Assembly (NCBI RefSeq): GCF_022539315.1
Contig: NC_066315.1
Coordinates: forward strand, 95,833,990 to 95,897,989
Origin: Serinus canaria
Lineage: Eukaryota; Chordata; Aves; Passeriformes; Fringillidae
DNA: 64,000 nt
Reading direction: 5' to 3'
Shown here piece by piece: positions 12,101 to 23,578 of this stretch. A program made the position numbers and the translations under genes. A model generated the notes under the pieces. That model did not search any database, was not told the DNA's origin, and worked only from the letters and a program-made list of their open reading frames with translations. Position 1 is the first letter of the stretch. Each line of letters starts with the position of its first letter.

Positions 12101-14019
12101 TCATAAAGATATCAGGGCACCAAGACTCTGATTTTTCCAATTTACTTTTAAATCTTATGTGCATCATGCTCCTTTAATATGCTCTGTTATGGAGCTTTGT
12201 GAAAGCCCAAATCAATGTTATTATTTACAGAAGCTGAAATTCAGCCTCAGTGAGTACTCCCTAGTGCAATTTCCTTCAAAGCTGAGATGCTCAATAGGAG
12301 TTAATCCTCTGAAAAGCTTTGTAAGTCTGACACTAAAGGTTATTTCCAAAGCCAGCCTGTCTGTCTACAAGATAGGTGCTAAAATGTTCTTTTAGGCTGC
12401 AGAGCCCAGGAGTAGAAGCTGTCCGCCAGGCTCTCAGGCTGTATTGTTTAAGGTGTAAGTAAGGCAACATAAAAGGCCTTTCCCAAACACACACATTCCT
12501 GGAGAACCCTGCTGGGCTCGAGCACAAGACACCTTCACAGCTGTGCCTTGCTGGGGTGTGGTGTCAGGGTACAGGTGGGCTCAGGGTGACCGCTGCTCCT
12601 CTGATATCTCAGGCAAATGGTTCCACCCCCAGGCTAGAGACCCACAGCAATCTTCCAAACACTAAACTGGGCCAGGCTTTTCACTGCCACAGGAAATGCT
12701 GGTTCATCCAGCATCCTACCTGCCAAATCACTCAGGAAACAGGAGACCTTTCCCAGCTCTCTCCCAGCCTGCGTCAGACAAGTAAGCACGCTCTCTTCCC
12801 TGCCCTCTGAAGCTGGGCTCCTGCACAGAAACAACTCATATTTTTAGGATGAAGAAGAGCCTGCAGGGATTGGTAGGACACTCTTCTCCCAAGAGGGTCC
12901 TTGTCTCTGCTTTTGTCCATACCTTTTTTTTATGTTGTTGCTCTTTTCTAATATTAAAATGTATTGAGAGTTATGAGAAGAGGATGAGCACCTGGATAAC
13001 CACGGGATAAATGAGTGATGAGTTTGCCAACATTTCCTTTAAATCAGGGGAGCCTCAGGAACGCTGAAATAGCCTCAGCTGTGTGTGCTCAGATACTACT
13101 GGGGCAGGCTGCCATCATGCTACAGGACTCACTAGTGCCACTGCTCTGACTAATTTCTTGGCCCTGATTAGGCTTGACTTATAAAGCTGTAGATTTACCT
13201 TACTATCTGTGCTATAGTCTTATATATACATCCCTACATATAACTTAGGATATAATGTTTGAGCTAGAAATATCAAAGGAAATGTACAAAACTATCTAAC
13301 ACAAATTTCAAAAGATTATTTCCACACTATCCACATTGATAGCTTGTATAGTTAGAGAAAATAATTAATATGAATTACTAGCCATGGCTGACACATTTCA
13401 TCTAACCTTATTCTTACTTAAAAGACAACTTTGTAATTTTACAAAAAAAAGCATTTCAGTGGTTCTAAAGGGTATTTAACACCTGTCTTAACAGTGTATT
13501 CAATTAGATTGTTACGCTATTAGATTGTTCATTTGTAGTATTAGCCAGTAAATTTTTTACAATTATTTAAGTGATCAATAGCTTGTCATACTAAGATATA
13601 AACAAAAGCACAGTATCTTTCTTTATACTTCAATACTTTTCTCTGTTCATGCTGATGTCTATAATGTGTATTTGAAAAGAGGATTGTATGTTAGAAATAT
13701 TTGCATGCATTAAAATTAATCTCTTTTTATACTCTTTTTCCCCTCTGAAATAAAACTATCTTAAGCAGACATTTATTATTTTCTTTGAAATGTCTATAAT
13801 TTACCCAACAATGTTAGAATGGGAGGAACCTTCCTACAGAACTCTGTCAGAACATTTTGAAACTAGAAGCAAAAAGGTTGAGCACCTCTGTATGTATTTT
13901 TATGGATCATAAAGGAAGATTTCACCCAGAACTCAATGAGCTGTGAAATAGTCTAAATTATACTTTTGACAATACCTGGCTGCAGTGAATTCCACAAAGT
14001 TGTGTGATAACATTGGCGG
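9183..14019. other. Non-coding stretch
   Basis: Mostly AT-rich with no defensible exon. A 14-bp tandem duplication lies at 10039-10066. The intervals 11550-11900 and 12330-12830 are GC-richer and could contain old repeat or transcript sequence, but I recognise nothing in them. Open frames at 12556-12810 (plus) and 12634-12834 (minus) overlap each other and have no family signature. Confidence 0.5.
10039..10066 (+). repeat. 14-bp tandem duplication
   Basis: The block ccttacaaatgaa is repeated head-to-tail with a 14-bp period. It is a minor local duplication. Confidence 0.8.
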
Positions 14020-14063
14020 TGCATTGTGCAAAATACTGGTTTTTTTCTATATTGCACAATGCA
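14020..14063. repeat. Hairpin with 12-bp perfect arms plus 3 bp
   Basis: The arms tgcattgtgcaa (14020-14031) and ttgcacaatgca (14052-14063) are exact reverse complements. After one A/A mismatch the stem continues for three more pairs (14033-14035 with 14048-14050), closing a 12-nt loop rich in T. The 3' arm reads tattgcaca on the plus strand, which contains the attgcac seed of the miR-25/32/92 family. The helix does not extend convincingly outside 14020-14063, so it is shorter than a normal pre-miRNA stem. No known miRNA is claimed. Confidence 0.65.
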
Positions 14064-17000
14064 TGTCAGGCAGACTGGTGCTTGGTTCTTCCAGCCAGGT
14101 TAGGGAAAATGAGCCCATCATTTTGTACAGAATGTAATGTAGAGCTGTGAATCAGACTGAGCACACGACATCGTTTCCAGCTCCTGATGAAGGAGAAGAA
14201 GCTGAATGCTTTGGGAAAGTGTTTTGTGCTCAACATGGCCCTGTGTGCTTAAGTATTTGCCAATTTCTCCTAATCTTTTTAAAGATTGCAGAATCTGGTT
14301 TTATTTTTGTTGATTTCTTACCACATTTTTCACTTCCTTTCACAAATTTCTCTACCTTTCTATAGTGATGACTTTCAAAGAAATAAAAGGTTAGCATGTA
14401 TCATTCTTTGGTAAGAAGTCATAACACTTTGTTTTTTCATGTATTTTCTGTTTTTCCTTGCAACTCTCTCAAATCAGAACAATTTCAAAAAAGCAGTTCT
14501 GGATATCTCCCACCACAGCTGTCATCTATGGAAACTCAGGAAATGTGGCAATTAACATCTGCAAGGAAAATTTTATTTTATGTAATTTATTCTGTTTTTA
14601 AGTATAGGAGCAGTGATGAGAATAAATGCTTAACTGAAACCCTTATTTTGGTTATTGGTATGGAGTTGCCAAATCAGTCAATAATTTTGTGCTACTTTCT
14701 ATGCTTACTCTGAATTGCTATCATACAATTTTTAAAAAGACTGAAAACAATGTGTCAGCTGATTAAAAATTAACTTCATTCATGTCAAATATTCTCACTG
14801 GAAAAATTTACAGTAAAATATATTAATGCACTTGACAATCTCAGGATTGTAAGAGAACGTAGTAAATCTGTTGAACATCATGAAGATTTCTGCATCAAAG
14901 CAACAAAAAACAGCAAGGAAATTCATTCTTGGGGACTTTAAATGTGATGTTTAAAAAGATTAACTTTTTCCTATTAGGGAGCCTATTTCTTTCTGAGCTT
15001 GCATTCAGTTTAAAAGGAAATATTGCCTCCATTACACCTAGCAATATTCATAACAATATGGACACTGTCAAATGCTTTAATTATATTTAATAATACTTAA
15101 ACCACAGTTACATTCATATGTGTTTTAATTGTGTCTGTAAAAATCTGTCGAGCTGCATAAGCTTGTAAAAATCTTTGCAAAGTGAAACTTCCATTTTCTT
15201 CAATAGTACCACTTTGCCAGCAGATCCTAATATTTAGGTTTCTAAGCACAATGCAATTTGAATAATTGCTGAATACACAGGACCATCACCCATCACCTTT
15301 TACTGTCTTCTAAGGATCTGGACAGGGAGAAAAACTTCTTATTACAACAAGGGAGTCAATATTCTTTGAGGTTTTTTTCATACCACCATAAGCTCATACT
15401 TGTTTCCAATATACCTCACCTTTTTATCTAAAATAAAAAGTGAAAAGCATTTATTTATAATATCAAGAACAAACACAGTACCCTTCATGTAGTGCAAGAT
15501 TTTATAACTGCAGAATTCATATATCCAGCCCTTTGATTTTAAAGTTATGTCACTACAGTGGTGTTGCACAGTCATTATCTTCTACTTACAAAACACAGGC
15601 AGGCATTTTGACCAGTTCTCTGTGGTTAAAAATGTAAAATTCTAATATATCCTGTTGTGTAATAAGTGTGCTTGGAAAGACTCACAAGTATTTGAATGTT
15701 GTATGGAAAAATGAAATTTTCCAATGCTGTTGGATCTATTAGTGTAATCAAAGAGCAGCTTTTCACACTTTTTCCACTGTTCACTCCATTTCATGTGTGG
15801 ATAAAAGCCACACTTATTCCTTTGCAGTAGGTATAAAAAAGAGCCAAAATACACTGATATTAAACACTAAAGCAGAGATTAATTGGCACTCATTACTCCT
15901 TCCTTTTTAGTATTTTGTAATAATTCTATAGTTCATGCTAAAATGCACAGCCATTCAAGACAGGTATATTTTCCAATGGAAAACCACCCTGCAGTGTCTA
16001 GGTTACCAGATGAGAATGAGCACACGTGGCTGGTGAGCTGAGTAGAGGTTTATATGCTACAGGCTGATGGGCTTTGTCAGTCCTAGAGATCAAATATCTC
16101 AAAAAACCCTACTCCTCATGGTATTGCCTTTTAGACTGGAAAGCTGAACAAGCATGAAGTTAATTCCTTTTCTGATAAATGCAGTACATAGATATGATTA
16201 ACGATTGACCTTTCTTTCTCTTTGCCGTAAGCAGGTAAGGGTCGTCACAGATTGCCTGCACTTTAGCAACTTCTAAATAAATGGGTGCCTGAAGGCTGTA
16301 TTTTGTACTTAAATTATTGCTATAGAGAGCACTTTAAAACACTTTTGCCCTCAGACACTCAATTTCAACCCCTCTTCCAGCAAAGTCTTATTAAGTTAGA
16401 ACAAAACTTGATTATAGTTTTCTGCATCCCAACAGGATTTCTAGACATGTGTTGTGGAATGAAGTGTTTTTTCCGAAATGTCATGGTAGACTTTTGACAA
16501 AACAAAAGAGAGCAGCTATTGTCAATATCTCGACACACTCCTTTGGTTTGTCAATAGATTTTCAAGTTTTACTTGTAGCTTTTGTGGAACCAAAAAAGAA
16601 GAAAACAAACACAGCACAACCTCCCAAGGACAAAACTTGATACAGTTCTGACCTGTGTCTGCCACAAAAAGTAATGTCTGAATAGATACTCAGTAAACCA
16701 GCAAAGTCCCTGCCACAAGAGATTCTCCTTTCTTTTTCCTTTACATGGGCAGATGAAATTGTTTCAAAGGAGTGTACTCACAGACAGTTTAAACTATAAA
16801 TAATGACATGTGGCTGTTTAAAAAATGGGACTATTCAAATTCCTTAGCACCATTTGTTGATTTATTAGCAGTCTCTTTCAATTTCACCTTTTCTGCACCA
16901 AGTGACTTCAAAATCAAAAGTACCAGCATGCATCAATCTATAATATTCACAGTAAAGATATATTAGTAACTATATTTAGTAATGCCATGAGTTATTGGTT

Positions 17001-18815
17001 CATAGGGGTGAATATATTGTTATCAAAGGGTGATTTCAAAAAATGTAAATCACAGTTACAATTATAGATTCATATCACAACCTCTGAAGCAAAAGCTTTA
17101 ATCTATTTCTTCTATTTTATCGTGTACTAATGCTGTTCCATTTGTACCAGCTGCACCTGGTTACCACTGAAGACATTTTGTTGCCCTCCATCCCTTCACA
17201 GCTCATTAGCTGAAAAGAGAGAGCAACTCTCAGGTCAGGAGTAGTCTGTGTGTCTTGCACAGGAAGAAAGCCGAGACTGGAACAGGGTCCCATGGGGTCC
17301 CTGGGTCTATTGAAAGGCCACTGTAGTCTCTAGGCAGGCAGCTCTACCGTGGGTTCCAAAAGAGAGTTTTCCTTCTGGTGGAAGCACTAGGAGCTGCACA
17401 AAGTAGTCTCAGTGGCCATCACTTAGGTTATCAACAGGCATGTGCCAGGAATTAAAGCAATTCCATGAAAACAGAATTTTCTGGCACACTGCTGTCACAG
17501 TGTCTGACTGGTTCTCATGGAGCTTTTCTGAGAAACATTTGTGGAAGCTGTGTGAGTACATCAGTGCTCAGTGATATCATCTGCTGTTCTGGAGTGGCAC
17601 TAATGAGTGGCAGCATCCACTGACTCCTGAACACTTTTGTGCTTCGGGTTACCAGTTGTCTCAGACTGTGTTACAGTACATTGTAAAGCTGCATCCTCAT
17701 TTTCAAATTCTAGTGTGCTTGTGTTTGGTCTCCACAAGAAATAGGTTCCCAACAGGTCAGATTTGCTATGGATTGGTTGTGTTCTGCAGCTTCGTTCAAT
17801 TTCCTGTGTATTGTATGAGAGAGACCTCACAGGTATTTTATAAATGTATGATCTGAGAAGATGGTTGCATTATGCAATGAAAGGAAAAAAAATATTAGTA
17901 AACCTGCTATATATGGCCATATATATAGACCAAATGCTATAATGCCCTCTTCCCTCCCTTTTTTCTGTGTGTTTTCTTTGAAAATAGCATCTACACTTTC
18001 ATTAACTTGACAATACTCAGGTACTGCATAGGCAGACAAAGCCACAGACAGCAACTGCTCCCCAGGAAACAAAAAGAGAACGTTATATAGATTTTATGAT
18101 TTTTATAGAAATACTAGTTGAAGTACTTCTAGTTGAAGTACTAGGTTGAGGATTTAGATAGGTTATTAAAGTATATGGACATTGGAACCATAAAGCACAT
18201 TCTCCTGTTTTGCCTTTTCCCCACTTTGGGGTTATGTAGAATATGTAATTATTAAATGACTACTATTTAAGTCACAGAGGAAGAAAGTTACTTGGACACA
18301 GCATTGAAAACTGTAGAACATATTGAAAACTTAATCTAAGGAGTTTCAAAGAAAATATTTATCATTTTAGGGCAAGTGAAAGAATCCCAGTTGCAAATGA
18401 ATAAAAATAACTGACCATTTCCCCAAAAGGCAAATATTTGGCAAAGCTGCACTGAGTAACAGAATTACACCATCATAGTTTTGTATTAAATTTCACATTT
18501 AAAGTTTGCAATTTGGAAATTTTCCCTAAGCAAAATGTCAACTGAATCTTTTTCTTAAATGAAAGTGTGAATGAAGCTTCCTTGATGGGTACAGCTCTGA
18601 GAGCACCATGGGTACAGTGCCCTGACAGCGTGGGAGAGCAGTTTTTTATTTCAGCTCATCAAAATACTCTCTGCAGGGAGCCATTCTATTCCTGAGTATG
18701 GCAACGCTGTGAGAAGGAAAAGAGGTAGTGAATGAGACCAGGAAAAACGGGAAAAATAAATAAAGGTGATTGTGGTGGGGTAGAACCGTTTCATTCAAGT
18801 GGATTGCAAAGCTTT
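14064..18815. other. Non-coding AT-rich stretch
   Basis: No exon can be supported. Open frames are short and unrecognised. An 18-bp palindrome (17908-17925) and a small 16-bp-period duplication of ctagttgaagtact near 18114-18143 are visible. Splice-like strings such as gcag followed by gtaagg near 16233 occur without any supporting open frame. Confidence 0.55.
17908..17925. repeat. Perfect 18-bp palindrome
   Basis: tatatatggccatatata is its own reverse complement, centred between 17916 and 17917. It sits in a TA-rich setting that makes such palindromes more likely. The left half resembles a one-mismatch CArG box (ctatatatgg), but nothing around it supports a promoter. Confidence 0.7.
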
Positions 18816-18821
18816 TTTATT
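18816..18821 (-). terminator. Candidate poly(A) signal AATAAA (minus strand)
   Basis: On the minus strand this reads AATAAA, about 1.65 kb past the stop codon of the putative terminal exon at 20474-20613. Other candidates are AATAAA at 18645-18650 and ATTAAA at 18943-18948. Hexamers like this are common in AT-rich DNA, so it is only a plausible 3' end for that transcript. Confidence 0.2.
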
Positions 18822-19827
18822 CAGCAGCCGTTCACTGAAAGCTGTAAGTCTGCAAGGTCTCTTAGCCAGGAAAATGGTTGGAGAAAAGCTGACCATACTG
18901 TATCGTAAATGTTTAATCAAAAGCAGAAGTTTCTTCCATATCTTTTAATACATATATATATAATGTGCATATATAAAACAACCCAACAGCACTTTTTCAG
19001 TTCAATTATAGTACATAAAACCGATTGTTTAATTGGAAAAGAGTCTATGTGTCTCCTCCTTGATACATTTCCTCAGCCTGTCCTGCGAAACAACCAATGA
19101 ACTGAATCCCTCTGGTAATCATGGCAATAGTTTCACACTGGGAACAGAACACAAGGCTCCTCAGATCATACAAGAGGGCAAATTTTTCTCCTCACAATTT
19201 CAAACGTTTCAGGGCATCACAAGGAGTACATAAATATTTGATAACAGTTACAAAAATCTAAATGTTCAGGATAGATAAAATTCATTCCCCACCTACAGGT
19301 ATGCCTTCCAACTTATTCCCTCATTACTGATTACAAACATCTACTACAGTTTGTTTTTTAAAGACCTCTTCCAAAGACAGAAAATTTCCATTGAGAGGTA
19401 CTCATCCTCCTTTTGAGAGTAAACAGATGCTTGACACATGAGCATACAAGATACAATGTGCATCTAGAACAGAAGTCTGAGAAGGAAACACAGAAAATCA
19501 AAGTAACGCTGACCAGAAAGACAAGACCAGAGCTCAGCTCTACCATGTCTGGCCCAGCTGTGGCAAGGGCAGTTTCCAGCTGGGCAAGTGGCCCACTTTT
19601 TTTTTTTGTTTGAAGAACAGTTTTCCCACTTTTTAAAGTTAGGCTTGCAGGCATGGCTAACTAAATAACTTGCGAACAAGAAGACTTTGCAGCAGTTCTG
19701 AGGACTAGACTGTGCTGCTGTTTGGGATGTTCACAGCTCTTAGGGGCATGGTGAAAATTGCATGTGTAAGGGATGAATTTGTGCCCCAGGAATTTAAGAC
19801 TAGAGCTGGACAAGGCAATAATCTTAC

Positions 19828-20148
19828 CTTGATGCACTGAACCCTATTCCCAACAAACCATATCAGCCTGCTGCTCCAGTATTTGTTGGTATCTGGCTCA
19901 AAAAACACCCAACCACCTCTAGGGCAGCGAGTGAACCTGCTCGGGTCTGGAGGTGACCCCGGCAGCACTGACACCGTATCTTGGGTAGGTGACATTTCAG
20001 TGCCTCCAGCGGGAATTGCAGGCTGTGGCAAGGACCTCCAGAGGTTGTGGGTGAAGACAGGCTGTCCTGCTGGTGGGGGCGGGAAGGAAGGCCCCGGTGT
20101 CAAACGCGCCATTGCAACGGAGCCCCAGAAGGGACCTTCTCCGGTCAT
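19828..20148 (-). other. Exon-like open stretch ending in a strong splice donor
   Basis: On the minus strand an open frame runs 107 codons from an ATG at 20146-20148 to 19828. It stops exactly at an AAG that is followed by GTAAGA, a near-ideal 5' splice donor (GT at 19826-19827), with the frame in phase 0 at the junction. The predicted peptide is proline-rich at first and ends with 'VFFEPDTNKYWSSRLIWF' and then 'QCIK'. I recognise no family. The ATG has a weak Kozak context. It could be an internal exon of a minus-strand gene, an alternatively spliced part of the 3' UTR of the exon at 20474-20613, or an accident of GC-rich sequence. Confidence 0.3.
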
Positions 20149-20215
20149 GCAGAAACCTTCACACCAACCAACACAGTTTCATTTGTTTCCACCACTTTCT
20201 TACAACACAGACATG

Positions 20216-20252
20216 TCCCCCTTCCTCCCTCCCCCCAACCCCCCAACCCCCT
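20216..20252 (-). promoter_or_regulatory. G-quadruplex-prone tract (minus strand)
   Basis: On the minus strand this is a series of G-runs of five, six, six, three and five or so residues separated by TT, A or short AG-rich spacers, which satisfies the usual G3+N1-7 quadruplex pattern. It would fall in the 3' UTR of the putative minus-strand exon at 20474-20613 and so could act in the RNA as well as in DNA. The pattern is seen directly. Folding and function are inferred. Confidence 0.6.
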
Positions 20253-20283
20253 CCTCTCTGAACATATCGACAAAAGGAACGGC

Positions 20284-20300
20284 AAAATAAATAAATAAAG
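20284..20300 (-). promoter_or_regulatory. AU-rich element-like sequence (minus strand)
   Basis: Read on the minus strand, this gives overlapping ATTTA pentamers (ctttatttatttatttt), a class II-type AU-rich element of the sort found in unstable mRNAs. It lies about 175 bases after the stop codon of the putative terminal exon. It would only matter if that exon is real, and in AT-rich genomes such strings also arise by chance. Confidence 0.4.
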
Positions 20301-20473
20301 ACTTAGCCTCTGCTTCGGGAAAGCCGCCTCTCCAGGTTCCCGCACGGGCGGCGCCCCGGCTGGAGCTGGTAGGCATCAGTTTTCACGGCAAATGGTGGGG
20401 GCAGGGGGGCCAGCGGCTCCGCGGTCCTGGCGGGAGGCTCCAGGCTCAGCTGTCCATGTCCAGCCCCCAGCTG

Positions 20474-20613
20474 TCATTGCACCAGCCCCGAGCCGTAGCT
20501 GAAGGCGTAGCTGCTGGCCAGCGACAGCGGCTGCTGGTGCTCCTCGCCCTGCTCCGACGGGTAGCTGGGAAATGTCTGCGCCCGGGACACCTTCGCCGAG
20601 CCGAGGCTGTGGC
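20474..20613 (-). CDS. Putative terminal coding exon of an unidentified gene
   Basis: On the minus strand a pyrimidine-rich tract followed by cctccag gives a good 3' splice acceptor (AG at 20614-20615). From 20613 the sequence stays open for the last two bases of a split codon, 45 codons and TGA at 20474-20476. The peptide is polar, rich in Ser, Gln and Tyr, begins HSLGSAKVSRAQTF and ends SYAFSYGSGLVQ. It reads like the disordered C-terminus of a regulatory protein, which is inference only. The exon sits in the most GC- and CpG-rich part of the window, with a G-rich tract and an AU-rich element downstream. No domain is present and I do not recognise the gene. Upstream exons were not found within the remaining 43 kb to the right, so the intron would be long. 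Other frames are also open here because of the GC content, so a chance exon cannot be excluded. Confidence 0.4.
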
Positions 20614-21787
20614 CTGGAGGGGAGAGACGTGAACACACAGGGTGTAAGTGGGCTTTCAAGCTTTTCACCATGGACACAGACCCCAGTGGATTAACTTCCT
20701 ACTGTCCCAGGGTGCCTGGAGAGCAGAGTTCCTTCACTGGGCCCTGCTGGGGCTGCAGAAGAGCGTGTTCCCTGTGGCTGAGGGTGCAAGTGGCTGGCAG
20801 ATTCCCAGCCAAGGCACCAGGCCCCGGACCCAACTCAGCTATAATTTAGGGTCAGAATTATTTTTCAAAATTTCAGAGTGTCGTATTTGTGTATTTTCTA
20901 CTTAGTAAGTCTTAGTGATGTCAGTTAGAGCTCACAAATAACTAGCGCACATCTTTTTTACCTGAGGTGCTGCCCATGAAGGTAATGCCAGGGGTTTTAA
21001 AGGGATTAGTCCCACAAATCCCACTTCATTTACTTACTGTCCTTTGAACATGATGCCAATCTGTCAGGTAAGCACAGCACCACTGTAATTCCAAAAGGAA
21101 CTGGCGGTGGGATATGGTGCACATGGCAGAATACTGGTTGGGAGGAGGATGTGCCAGGATGTGTGCTTTTCCAGATGGGCTTGTGAATGTCATATAACCA
21201 TTGCTTTAATCAGCAAGATGGGAAACTACGTGTGAAAAGCCAGTGATGAAACTCAGGTAACCCTGATGACCCAATTTTATAACCTGATAGTTTTCCTACC
21301 TCATATTTCCTTTTGAAATTAAAGTTTATTAAGTAACAAAAACCAAACTTCCAAAATGCATATCTTCATGCAATGTATTTTTTTTTGAAATATATATTGA
21401 AGCTTGGATTCAAAATGGTTTTACATAATGCTTTAAAAAATATCATGATACACATTATCTGTAGGAATGCAGAATCATATTTTTATGTCAACCACAGAGA
21501 TATTAAAGAATAGCTGCAATGGTATAGACTCAAATACAAAAGAATTCAGCTCATGCTGACATGTTTCAAAACAGTTAGCAGCTGGCCCAGTAGTACTGGA
21601 ACCAAGGATGATGTTCACCAGACTTGGGAAAACTTTTCCTCACTTGCATTTGGAAAAGTTTGATCATAACACGTTACTGACTTCCTCATGAAAAAAAAGC
21701 CCATGGCTCTCCCTGAACATGAGACTATCAGACCAATACTGGAACCAAGACAGAAAAAAATCCAACAAAATGAAAAATAGAATAAAA

Positions 21788-21824
21788 GTCTTCAGTGTCA
21801 CTAAATCTTAGTGACACTGAAGAC
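21788..21824. repeat. Perfect hairpin: 17-bp arms, 3-nt loop
   Basis: The left arm gtcttcagtgtcactaa (21788-21804) and right arm ttagtgacactgaagac (21808-21824) are exact reverse complements around the loop atc. The pairing stops abruptly at both outer flanks (A opposite A). Such a tight, perfect inverted repeat is unlikely by chance and suggests a recent local inverted duplication or templated repair event. It is too short for a pre-miRNA and shows no terminal-repeat element body. Confidence 0.9.
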
Positions 21825-23542
21825 AACAAAAACAGAATCTGAATTCCCAGTGGCATGTTAATGATCATAAAATCAGTTTCACAGCACAAGAAAGCAGGAT
21901 GAATTTTTTAGGTGTATTTTTACTCTTCATTCATGGCGTTAAATTGACATTGGCTACCAAAACTTGCTTGAGATGAAAGGTTGAAATGTCTTCTGCTTCA
22001 AGAAGCTTTTGCATCAAACTGAAGTAAAGTTTATGGTGACTGTGAGCTCTGAGCTACACAGCAGCTGATAATGTTTGTGAATAGTCTTAAAGGTTTTATT
22101 GCTTTAACCAACTTTTAACCATGATATTATATAAGGCCATTATTAGTTTTTTACTTTTATTTGGGATTACATCACAATTACTATTACTTTATTTCTTAAT
22201 GTAATGCAAACCTAAACATGAGAAGATGCATGATTCTAGATTTTAATTTTTTGTTGCAAATCTGCCACATTTCCTTCCCAGGATGTAAGATCTTGCTTTC
22301 CTTTTACTCAGAAGAGAATTATATGAATTATATGTGTTTTAAATGCCATAAGGAGCTGCTAAACCAGGCACATGATTTCCCATGTAAAATTTGTCTCTTT
22401 CCTACTAATAAAGATAAATAAAATATGTCGAGTATAACTTTCCTTCATTGTCTTAATGTATTTTATCCAAAGAGTATTAAACAATCCCTGTGACAATGAG
22501 CACTTACTAACCACAGAGCTCCCTAAACTCAGGCCTATTTGCATCATCTGCTGTATCTTGTATAATCAATTTTTAATCCCCTTTTGTACAATAGTGTAGC
22601 TTTACAGTGATGAAGAGTGCCCCTAATACACTAAATTCTAGCCACTAATTTCTAGCTAAGGAATTTAGGCAGTGTTGTAGAATGTAGAAGATGAATTTGA
22701 ACTTATTAGGGTTAAAAAGGAAATTAAATTCAGGTTTTTCATTTCCAAAAGCTAACACATCCCTTGCTGTTCTTTAAAGGAAAATTTGTGGATGCTAAAT
22801 GTCACAACAGGGCTAGTTTTTGCCATTTGGTAGCCAAAGAGTTTAAGGAGGAGAGTTCTTCTCTCCTAACTTCTGGGATATGTAGTGAAATAGAAGAGAG
22901 ACAGACAGATTGAAAAGATTAAGGCACACTAAACAGAGCCAAGAGGTCTAAGATGTCTGGGTGAGGTTCAAGCTGAACAGTATGACATCAATCCATGAAA
23001 ATAATAACAAAGAGAATAGAGGACATTGGTTCAAATGAAATGGGAGAGCTATGGGTAATAGAAATGTCACAAGTTTGGAAAGAATGGATCTAGGCAATAT
23101 ATTTACTTTCAAGTTCTATTTAAAAAAAACCCCCAAACAATTAACTATGTTAATATACTTCAATAAATGAATAAGAAAATGATATTGGCAAAATAATAAA
23201 ATAGTCAAAAGGGTTCCAAGTTGACTTAAGACTGCTAAATTTCCAAAATCTGGGGCACTTTTCAGCTTTTTGTTAAAACTCAGCATATCACATACTGGAA
23301 ATCTATATTACAATAAATCCATTTATTTTCATTCCTAAACATTATTTTAAGATTCACACAACTGATCAGTCTTATGGAGCTCTAGGTACTGCAGTGTCTC
23401 CAAAGTTACACTTTATGTCAGCAGTAAGGATTTTGAAACTAAAGATACAGGTAAAGTTTTTGCAGTGAAGGATTAAAGGTCCACAGCTTTCTAAGTTTCC
23501 TGCTTCAGTCACATTTGGACCTTAAAAGGTTAAGAGAGAATA

Positions 23543-23578
23543 AAAGAATAAGAATAAGAATAAGAATAAGAATAAGAA
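23543..23578 (+). repeat. (AAGAAT)n microsatellite
   Basis: Nearly six head-to-tail copies of the hexamer aagaat, flanked by related purine-rich sequence (gagagaataaa). Confidence 0.9.

Noticed and set aside
16222..16240. Pyrimidine tract, CAG and GTAAGG in immediate succession
   Set aside because: It looks like an acceptor directly abutting a donor, but there is no exon between them and no open frame nearby.
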